Below are positions 1 through 6,800 of a stretch of 17,708 bases of DNA, piece by piece (positions within the stretch are counted from its first letter, which is position 1; the number at the start of each line of letters is the position of its first letter). The stretch spans positions 1 to 17,708 of the forward strand of contig JBMNTU010000043.1 in NCBI GenBank assembly GCA_050945895.1, in the 5' to 3' direction. The notes under the pieces are model-generated. The model made no database searches. It was not told where the DNA came from and was given only the letters and a program-made list of their open reading frames with translations. The position numbers and the translations under genes are program-made. Source of the DNA: JBMNTU01 sp050945895. Lineage in GTDB: Bacteria > Bacillota > Clostridia > Christensenellales > Christensenellaceae.

Positions 1-354
1 GCCCGTGGGGAGCGCTTTGCCGGGGAATCCAAATATCCGCTCAAGAAAATGCTTGGGCTTGCTTTTGATGGAATCACGTCGTTTTCCATCAAGCCGATCC
101 GCATGATTACGGTTGTAGGGTTGATTATCTTTCTTGCAAGTATTGCGTTTCTCATATATTCGCTGGTGCGGTACGGCGGGGGAAACACAATACAAGGCTG
201 GACAAGCACATTTATATCGATTTGGGTGTTAGGCGGGTTGCAAATTATGGCAATTGGCATTATTGGCGAATATGTTGGAAAAAGCTATATGGAAAGCAAA
301 CGCCGCCCACGGTATATTATTGAAGCAATTCTGAAAAATGACGAGGAAGATTGA
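1..354 (+). CDS. Family 2 glycosyltransferase, membrane-anchored, C-terminal part only
   Basis: Only the last 117 residues are in the window; the catalytic GT-A domain lies upstream of base 1. The visible part starts with the juxtamembrane motif ESKYPLKKMLGLAFDGITSF, typical of the GtrB/DPM1-like group that moves a sugar from a nucleotide donor to undecaprenyl phosphate on the cytoplasmic face. Two membrane segments follow (about residues 37-59 and 71-94 of the visible part), then the family's cytosolic ending, GEYVGKSYMESKRRPRYI. The stop at 352-354 is 3 nt before the next start, so the two genes are probably cotranscribed. Substrate cannot be read from this fragment. Confidence 0.9.
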   Translation, partial: ARGERFAGESKYPLKKMLGLAFDGITSFSIKPIRMITVVGLIIFLASIAFLIYSLVRYGGGNTIQGWTSTFISIWVLGGLQIMAIGIIGEYVGKSYMESKRRPRYIIEAILKNDEED

Positions 355-357
355 CGT

Positions 358-852
358 ATGTATATTGAAAAATGGTGGGGAGAATATATCGGCGGTACGG
401 ACGATACCTATACATTGCTGGATTATTTTTCCAAAGATAAAAACACGGACTATACGCTGGCAGGCGTCTTGAAAGATTTTGGTATAGCCGAAAGGCAAGA
501 GTGTGAAAGCGTCCGGCAAACAAAGGATATACGGTATTTTGATGACGATGGCGGTCGTCATCACGATATCGATATTGCCATCGACTTCATTATGGACCTG
601 TCTGCCATATTGCTTGAGTGCCTTGTGGCAGGGAGTGTAATGCTGTCAAAACTTGGGGCGGACAGCGAAAAAGAAATTACAATTCGGGCTGGGTGCCAAG
701 AAATGGATATGCTCTTGGGCATACTCACAGATTTTGCAGAAAACCCATTGCAGTACGATTTGGCCGAAATGTGCCCAGAGGAAGACATGCATGAAATGGC
801 AGGGCAAATAAGGGAACTGTGCGGGGAGCTCGAAAAGCACCGGCAGGTCTAA
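358..852 (+). CDS. Hypothetical acidic cytosolic protein, 164 aa, possibly immunity-like
   Basis: I do not recognise this family with certainty. The ATG is 3 nt after the preceding stop, and GAGGAAG lies about 8 nt upstream, inside the end of the glycosyltransferase gene, so translation is probably coupled. The protein is acidic, has no signal peptide or obvious membrane segment, and looks mostly helical after residue 80. Its N-terminus, MYIEKWWGEYIGGTDDTYTL, has a WWGxYIGGxDD pattern that reminds me of small immunity-type proteins of polymorphic toxin systems (weak recollection, not a family assignment). No toxin gene is visible beside it. A hairpin terminator follows 12 nt after the stop. 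Confidence 0.75.
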   Translation: MYIEKWWGEYIGGTDDTYTLLDYFSKDKNTDYTLAGVLKDFGIAERQECESVRQTKDIRYFDDDGGRHHDIDIAIDFIMDLSAILLECLVAGSVMLSKLGADSEKEITIRAGCQEMDMLLGILTDFAENPLQYDLAEMCPEEDMHEMAGQIRELCGELEKHRQV

Positions 853-864
853 AAAAAGCAACAC

Positions 865-892
865 AAAAAAGCGCCTATTGGCGCTTTTTTTT
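865..892. terminator. Bidirectional intrinsic terminator
   Basis: GCGCC-TATT-GGCGC stem-loop flanked by six A on the left and eight T on the right, so it can end transcription in either direction. It closes the 358-852 gene and would equally serve a minus-strand gene ending at 894. Confidence 0.88.
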
Positions 893-893
893 C

Positions 894-1046
894 TTACCGC
901 CATGCCTTTAGGGCTTCCGCATAAACATGCGTATATAGGCCCCGGATCTCCGCAGTTGCGATTGATGCGGCATGTTGCCGGTATTCTCTATATAAACCGT
1001 ATCCGTTGTTGTCTAAACAGCAATATTTGTGTATAATGCTGGGCAT
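894..1046 (-). pseudogene. Possible remnant (last 50 codons) of a convergent minus-strand gene
   Basis: A minus-strand frame opens with ATG at 1046 and ends TAA at 894-896, only 2 nt from the terminator. Its ending, GYGLYREYRQHAAS and further on RGLYTHVYAEALKAWR, has the composition of real protein. The frame is closed by an in-frame TAA just upstream of the ATG, there is no ribosome binding site, and the ORF overlaps the cysteine desulfurase promoter and first codon. It is either a chance frame or the 3' stump of a gene whose front was lost. I recognise no family. Confidence 0.25.
1009..1037 (+). promoter_or_regulatory. Sigma-A promoter of the cysteine desulfurase-thiI operon
   Basis: TTGTCT (1009-1014), 17-bp spacer, TATAAT (1032-1037). 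Transcription would begin around 1043-1046, at or next to the ATG at 1045, leaving no room for a leader. Confidence 0.7.
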
Positions 1047-2190
1047 GGGAATTTATCTGGACAACGCAGCGACCACACAGCCGCTGGCGGGTTTTGAAGC
1101 GGAATATAGCAAATATACAAAAGAACTTTGGTACAATCCGTCCGCGCTTTATTTGCCTGCGCTTTCGGTGGAAAAAATGGTGCAAGAAACACGCGAAAAG
1201 CTTTTGAAAAACTTTGCAGCAGACGGATATAAGTGTTTTTTTACTGCAGGCGGAACGGAAGGCGCCAACACGGTTATTTTTGGCGGCGCAAAAAAGAAAA
1301 AAAATATGAACTATGTCTGCGGCGGCGCCGAGCATCCGTGCGTGCTCGAAAGCTTTCGCATGCTGGAGGAGACGGGGCATGATGTTCGCTATATAAAGCC
1401 GCGGCCAGACGGATATATTGATGCGGAGGACGCCCTTGCGCTGGTGGATGGCAATACGGCGCTGGTAAGCATTGTGCATGTCAACAACGAAACGGGCGCA
1501 AAGAATGATGTCGCCCGCATTGCGCAAATGGTCAAGCAAAAAAATGCCGCAGCGCTTTTTCATTCGGACGGCGTACAGGCGTTTTTGAAAGAGCCGGTGA
1601 TGCGGACGGAAGGCATCGACTATTATACGGTAAGCGCGCACAAGCTGCATGCGCTAAAAGGAACGGGCGCTGTGTTTTACAAAAGCGGCGCGCCATTAAA
1701 GCCCTATTTGATAGGGGGCGGCCAGGAGGGCGGGCTGCGCTCGGGCACGCAAAATACGCTGGGGATATTGAGCTTTGCGTATGCGGCCGATTATTTTACA
1801 AAACACAGCCACGATATAAGCGAAAAATACAAATCGCTTAGGCGTACATTAATAGACGGATGCAGTAGAATTGAAGATGCCGTGTTGGTATCCCCAAAAG
1901 AGGAGGAGAGGGCATGTTCGCATATCGTCAGCCTTTCTTTTCCGGGCGTGGCGGGCGAAACGCTTATGCATACGCTGGAAGCAAAGGGAATTTATATTTC
2001 CACAGGGTCGGCATGCTCGTCTAAAAAAGATAAGTCGAGAATAAGGGATGCGCTTTCACTGCCGGGCGAGGTTGCCGACGGCATGGTCCGCGTCAGTTTT
2101 TCGTTTTTCAATACGGAAGACGAGGTATGGAAAACAGTGGAGGAGCTGGAAAAAAATGTAAAGCTTCTGCGCAAATACAAGAGGAGTTGA
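1045..2190 (+). CDS. Cysteine desulfurase, NifS/IscS-like (class V aminotransferase)
   Basis: PLP enzyme that converts L-cysteine to alanine and carries the sulfur as a persulfide for delivery to acceptors, here most likely ThiI. With the start at 1045 it has 381 residues, normal for the family. It opens directly with IYLDNAATT, as NifS/IscS proteins do. Visible key residues are His97 (EHP), Asp175 and Gln178 (HSDGVQ), the Schiff-base Lys200 (SAHK), the phosphate-binding RSGTQN, and the sulfur-accepting Cys324 in STGSACSS. In-frame alternatives are TTG 1006 and ATG 1036, but both lie within or before the promoter elements. No Shine-Dalgarno precedes 1045, which fits leaderless initiation. Its stop overlaps or closely precedes the thiI start. 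It resembles the dedicated NifZ-type desulfurase paired with thiI in Bacillus rather than the SUF-operon enzyme, judged by context. Confidence 0.93.
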   Translation: MGIYLDNAATTQPLAGFEAEYSKYTKELWYNPSALYLPALSVEKMVQETREKLLKNFAADGYKCFFTAGGTEGANTVIFGGAKKKKNMNYVCGGAEHPCVLESFRMLEETGHDVRYIKPRPDGYIDAEDALALVDGNTALVSIVHVNNETGAKNDVARIAQMVKQKNAAALFHSDGVQAFLKEPVMRTEGIDYYTVSAHKLHALKGTGAVFYKSGAPLKPYLIGGGQEGGLRSGTQNTLGILSFAYAADYFTKHSHDISEKYKSLRRTLIDGCSRIEDAVLVSPKEEERACSHIVSLSFPGVAGETLMHTLEAKGIYISTGSACSSKKDKSRIRDALSLPGEVADGMVRVSFSFFNTEDEVWKTVEELEKNVKLLRKYKRS

Positions 2191-2195
2191 TGGAA

Positions 2196-3374
2196 ATGAT
2201 ATTGCTGATCCGCTATGGCGAAATCCACCTGAAGGGCCTGAACCGCCCGCGGTTCGAATCGTTGCAAAAGAAAGCAATCGAGCGTGCGGTAGCGGGGTTT
2301 GATGGCGTCCGCGTCGTAAAAGGGCAGGGGCGTTTTTATATTACGGATATTAAAGAAGAGGAAATGGCCGCGATTATTGCAAAGGTCAAAAAGGTGTTTG
2401 GGCTGCATTCCATGTCGCCTGCCACCGAAATAGATAAGGAACTGGAGCAGATGCGCGCGGCGCTTCTTGCGCTTGCACAGGAATATATAAAAGAAAAAGG
2501 AATGGAACGCGCAACCTTTAAAGTAGAGGCAAAACGGTCGGATAAAAAGTTCCCCATGACCTCGCAGCAGCTTGCGGCAGAGCTTGGCGGGTATATCCTC
2601 GAAAATACCCCTGGGCTTTCGGTGGATGTACACCATCCGGATTTCACTGTGTATGTAGAGGTGCGCGAAAAGTGCTATGCGTATATCGAAAAGATACCCG
2701 GCGCAGGCGGTATGCCGCAAAAAAGCGCGGGGCGCGCTATGCTGATGCTCTCGGGAGGGATAGACAGCCCGGTCGCGGGCTATATGGTGGCAAAGCGCGG
2801 CGTAGAGCTTTGCGCGGTGCATTACCATAGTTTTCCCTACACAAGCGAACAGGCCAAGCAAAAGGTAGTAGACCTGGCCGGCCAGCTTTCGGACTATGCG
2901 GGAAAGATTAAGCTGTATGTTGTCGGCTTTACGGAAATACAAATGCAGATCCATGAGAAATGCCCGGCAGAAATGCTCGTCATTATTATGCGGCGCTTTA
3001 TGATGCGCATTGCGCAAAAGCTGGCGCAAAAAGAAGAAGCGCTGGCCATTGTAACAGGGGAGAGCATTGCGCAGGTTGCCAGCCAAACGCTGGAAAGTAT
3101 GTATGTGACAAACGCTCCCGTCAATATGCCGGTTTTCCGCCCGCTGATCGGGATGGATAAAATAGAAATTATAAACATCGCAAACGCAATTGGCACATAC
3201 GAAACCTCCATTCGGCCATATGAGGATTGCTGTACCGTATTTGTGCCCAAGCATCCGGTAACGCGGCCGAGGCTGGAGAAAATAGAGCATGCCGAAAGCG
3301 TGCTGGATATTGATGCGCTGGTTGATGAAGCAGTGGAAAATGTTGAAATTATTTGGGCGGGCGCATCTGGATAA
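2196..3374 (+). CDS. thiI: tRNA 4-thiouridine synthase / thiamine sulfurtransferase ThiI, no rhodanese domain
   Basis: ThiI adenylates U8 of tRNA and inserts sulfur received from the cysteine desulfurase; in some bacteria it also feeds thiazole synthesis. The protein has 392 residues from ATG 2196. The N-terminal ferredoxin-like part starts ILLIRYGEIHLKG. A THUMP domain follows (about residues 60-165), then the PP-loop ATPase with SGGIDS at 186-191. Cys345-Cys346 (CCTVF) mark the conserved cysteine region. The C-terminal rhodanese domain of the E. coli enzyme is absent, as in the Bacillus type that takes sulfur directly from its partner desulfurase. GAGGAG at 2181-2186 sits 9 nt before ATG 2196 and only 3 nt before the alternative ATG 2190, which overlaps the upstream TGA; I prefer 2196. 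I see no terminator after the gene. Confidence 0.93.
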   Translation: MILLIRYGEIHLKGLNRPRFESLQKKAIERAVAGFDGVRVVKGQGRFYITDIKEEEMAAIIAKVKKVFGLHSMSPATEIDKELEQMRAALLALAQEYIKEKGMERATFKVEAKRSDKKFPMTSQQLAAELGGYILENTPGLSVDVHHPDFTVYVEVREKCYAYIEKIPGAGGMPQKSAGRAMLMLSGGIDSPVAGYMVAKRGVELCAVHYHSFPYTSEQAKQKVVDLAGQLSDYAGKIKLYVVGFTEIQMQIHEKCPAEMLVIIMRRFMMRIAQKLAQKEEALAIVTGESIAQVASQTLESMYVTNAPVNMPVFRPLIGMDKIEIINIANAIGTYETSIRPYEDCCTVFVPKHPVTRPRLEKIEHAESVLDIDALVDEAVENVEIIWAGASG

Positions 3375-3506
3375 TTTCAATGAGGGGTTACATGGGCTAT
3401 GTGCGTATAATTGGCAGAAAGGTGGGGAAGGAACACCACGAAACGAAGTTATTTTAAGGTATTTAAAAAATTTTTAACGATTTCGGCAATATTTCGCAGA
3501 AAACAG

Positions 3507-3535
3507 TTGACGACGCCATGTCAACATGTTACACT
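3507..3535 (+). promoter_or_regulatory. Promoter for the leader ORF and giant surface protein
   Basis: TTGACG (3507-3512), 17-bp spacer, TACACT (3530-3535). It lies in a 446-base stretch between thiI and the surface protein gene, and transcription would start near 3542. The -10 box is inside the left arm of an inverted repeat, which implies repression by a DNA-binding protein. Confidence 0.55.
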
Positions 3536-3553
3536 TTCTAAAGGTGTAACATG
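3525..3553. promoter_or_regulatory. Inverted repeat over the -10 box, candidate operator
   Basis: Perfect 10-bp arms CATGTTACAC (3525-3534) and GTGTAACATG (3544-3553) with a 9-nt centre. The left arm covers the -10 hexamer and the right arm covers the predicted first transcribed bases. A partial repeat, GGTGTAA, follows at about 3554-3560. The core CATGTTACA also occurs at 17320-17328 in the PadR operon promoter. Confidence 0.5.
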
Positions 3554-3635
3554 GGTGTAATGAATGGCAAATAAATGTAACAAAGAAATTTGAGGCATTT
3601 ATTGCATAAGCCATAAAAGTGCGGAGGATTGTTGG

Positions 3636-3713
3636 GTGAATTGGGGTAATACGCAAGTTTCCTTTTTGTATGTTTTTGGTAGCATAAAATCTTTATTATT
3701 ATCTGATGAATAG
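3636..3713 (+). CDS. Putative 25-codon leader peptide or small protein
   Basis: GTG start at 3636 with a perfect GGAGG 8 nt upstream (3623-3627), running 25 codons to TAG at 3711-3713. The peptide begins NWGNTQVSFLYVFG, ends SIKSLLLSDE, and is mildly hydrophobic in the middle. Three successive Leu codons are all TTA. The stop codon touches the base of the hairpin terminator at 3712-3738. The order of promoter, strong ribosome site, short ORF and terminator resembles an attenuator leader, but the downstream gene is not biosynthetic, so this could instead be a free-standing small-peptide gene or chance. Confidence 0.35.
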   Translation: MNWGNTQVSFLYVFGSIKSLLLSDE

Positions 3714-3738
3714 ACAAGGCCTTTTTGGCTTTGTTTTT
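3712..3738 (+). terminator. Hairpin terminator inside the leader of the surface protein gene
   Basis: CAAGGCC (3715-3721), TTTTT loop, GGCTTTG (3727-3733), with one G-T pair, followed by TTTTT. It sits 83 nt before the surface protein start and after the only clear promoter, so that gene needs read-through, antitermination or a second weak promoter. TACAAT at 3750-3755 exists but lacks a well-spaced -35. Confidence 0.6.
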
Positions 3739-3820
3739 ATATTCTGCTGTACAATATATGCCGGTGGCAGTGTGGATATTGCCGGGCGTAAAACAAAAAA
3801 TATGTATGGAGGCGTATTCT

Positions 3821-6800
3821 ATGGGGAATAAGAAAAGGAATACAAAGAAGAAAAGAACATTTCGGTTTATAAGCTTGTTGGTAGCAGTTTTGCTGCTGGC
3901 ATCTGTTTTGCCCATGACTGCAATGGCCGAGGAGGCCGAGCTGCCTGTTGCCGAAGAGGCTGTACCGGCGGCGGCAGAGGGCGAGGACGGCGGAGCCGAA
4001 ATTGTAGAGATTGAGGTTGAAAATGAGGGCGTCGTGGCTGTAGACGACGCAATTACTTCTGAAATTGACGATGCAATTACAGAGAATACCGAAGCCCTTT
4101 TTGCTGCGCAGGCACAGGAAGATACGATGCAGACGCAGGAAGAGGAGTTTGAGGTGCTGGCAACGGCGTTGAGTGCAACGCTTACGACCCCTGGCGGCGT
4201 TGTGGCGTTTGAGGGGAGCAACAACGCGACTGTAGATGTTGCGGCGTCGGTAAACGTTGGCAACAAGCTGACGGTAAAAGCAGATTTTGATAGCGATAAA
4301 TTAGAAAAAACAGTTACGATCAAGCTTGAACCGGGGATGCGTTTTACCAGAATACCGGGCATGATAGCGTCCAACAGCGAATTGACAGATTGGGTGGAAG
4401 ACACTACTCCAAACGCAGCGAGCAACCCGTTCCCATCAAATTATGCGGGCGGCATGGTGGGCCCGCCGGTATTTACGCGGGCCGACAAGCTAACTAGTTA
4501 TGGAGATTATCAACCGCGCGCGGGTACGCTTGTTTATACATTCAACAAAGATACGATGGGCGTGCTGATTGAAGTAGACATCGGGCTGGACCCAAGCTTT
4601 GCAATCACAGAACATGATGCAAACGGGTCGGGTGTTGTAAACCAAAATACCTTCGAAAATCCTGTTACCGTAACAGCGGCACAGGGCGGCGTAGGTATAG
4701 GCACGGGCGTAAAATTGCCCAAGTATACTTTTGGGGGCAGGGTTTCGCCTCGGCTTTCGGGCGGTATGAATTATTTTAAAAAGGTAGGCGAAGCGGTTGC
4801 GCCGCGTTACCGCATGTATATCTATGACGAGGGAACGAACGGAAGCCCAACCGGTCGATTTTCGGCAAACACCCGGCAAATGATGTTTGATAGCATTACG
4901 TATACGATACGCTACAATAAAGATTACTTTCTGCCAGATAGCACAAACCCGATCGCTCGTCCGGCCAGCCATGCCACGTATGGCGTAAACAACTCGCTGT
5001 CCGATGAGGCAATTTTGGCTGCAAACGCGAGCGTAAAGGTAAACGATCCGACTCTGCATGTGGGATCGGAGTATGACCAGAGTACTTACAACTATATCAC
5101 GGTTACATTCCCATATTTTAAAACGGCGGATGTATATAATAGTACAACCATATATCCGTATTTTTGCATCAACGGAACAGTGCAGGATCCTACAGTAGCT
5201 GCGAATGAGCAAAAGAGCACACCCATACATGACGACAGTACGCTGATGTCTTCTGAGCTAACGCTGTACAATAGCACCAAGCTGAACCGGGCCCGCTATG
5301 CGGTAGACGGCGGAACGCTGTTTGTGCTGGGCAGCGGCGCAGGTGGGCTGTCTTTCCGTAATCTGTCTGCGCCATATGTTTCGGAGTATTTGACAGATAC
5401 GCCGCTGGATGTTGTGGGGCTGGGCGGTTTTTCTGTAGGAAACTACAGCGATACAGTAACGCCCGACCACCAGATGCGCATAGACTTTAGCGCAGGAGAC
5501 GGAGTCTATGGTGTGCGCGCAGTCAAGCTGATGACGCAGGCGTCCACAGCCTTGGTTCCGATACCGGACCCTGGCCTTAAAATTACAATAAGGACAAACA
5601 AGGGCGGCCCATATGATACATACCAGAAACCCGAAAGCAACTGGCCTGTTTATACGATCGACCAGCTGAAGGGTACATCAGCGCCGGCGCTGGACGGAGA
5701 ATACATTACCTATATTGAATACGAGATGGGCGATATTCCGTCTGGCCTAATGACGCATAGCTATGGAATGCGCGACACAACGCTGGGAGGAATCTTCTAT
5801 TACGGAGATCTGCTGAACGTTCCGACAACCGGCAGCGGAAGCGACGGCAATGGCGAATATACGCAATACAGCGCAACGGCGGAATTCTATACAGCGTCTG
5901 CACCCGGCAACAAAGATTATACTGTACAGGGCCCGCCCAAAACAGAGAATATCAATGTGTACTCTCACAAAAACGGCACCATTCCCAAGAGTGTGACATA
6001 TAGCGTTGCAGGAAGCGGCAACCAGGGAAGCGGCGTAAGCCTGCTTGCAGGTAAGGCAACAACAACACCCATTACGGCAAGCATCAACACAGGCAGCCAC
6101 AATTATGTGACGAACCCCAATGTGCATTTTGTGGAAGCGTATGACGATATTGTCGTATATTTAAGGGATACGGCCGACCTGAAGATTAAAAAGGACAGTA
6201 TACAGTATTCACTGGAAGGGAATAAGGCAGCGAACTATATAGACGCGGAAAGCCTGGTACAGGAAAAGGAAGTGAACGGGAATACGGTATACTACTTTAC
6301 CATACCGGGCGCGGTCACAGGCGGCTATATCTATTCGCCGACAGGCATTTCCCGGCGCACTGCACCGTATATCCGCTTTAACGTAGCGGCAGAGTTTAGC
6401 GCACAGAGCCAGACTATTCCGCTGAGCGACCTGATTTTGGTTACGGTGAATTCTGCAAACGCTCCATTGGCGTACCCAAGCACAAGCTCGATAAAGGATG
6501 CTGACGATGTTACGGGCAATGGCGTGGACTACCGGGTGGGCGCAGCAACGGGATCGTTCCGGACGCAGGAAAACAAGAGCTTTATCGTATCCAGCGGATC
6601 GGGCTATGGCGACGGCGTCTGGGGCGTATACGAGCCCGGCAATCCTGGGACGAGGATCCGGCTGAACCCGGCGGGCGAGGCATGGTACCAAACACAGATC
6701 GTCAACAACTCGCAGGCGACGGTACCGGGCGGCTATAAAATGATGATTCCCATTCACAAAGAGGGTGAGATTGTAAGCTCGGATCCGCTCATCGTAAAAT

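Noticed and set aside
1992..3380. A 462-codon minus-strand frame opposite thiI
   Set aside because: It is antisense to two proteins with intact catalytic motifs. Its translation is rich in Cys, His, Arg and Phe without any domain, which is typical of an antisense shadow.
3392..3457. 21-residue ORF (MGYVRIIGRKVGKEHHETKL...) 17 nt after thiI with GAGGGG upstream
   Set aside because: Ribosome-site spacing is only 4 nt, the ORF is very short, and no further support exists. It could be the stump of a lost third gene but cannot be defended.
3542..3738. Riboswitch in the surface-protein leader
   Set aside because: I looked for cyclic-di-GMP (GEMM) and other common core motifs and did not see one. 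The structure was not folded computationally.
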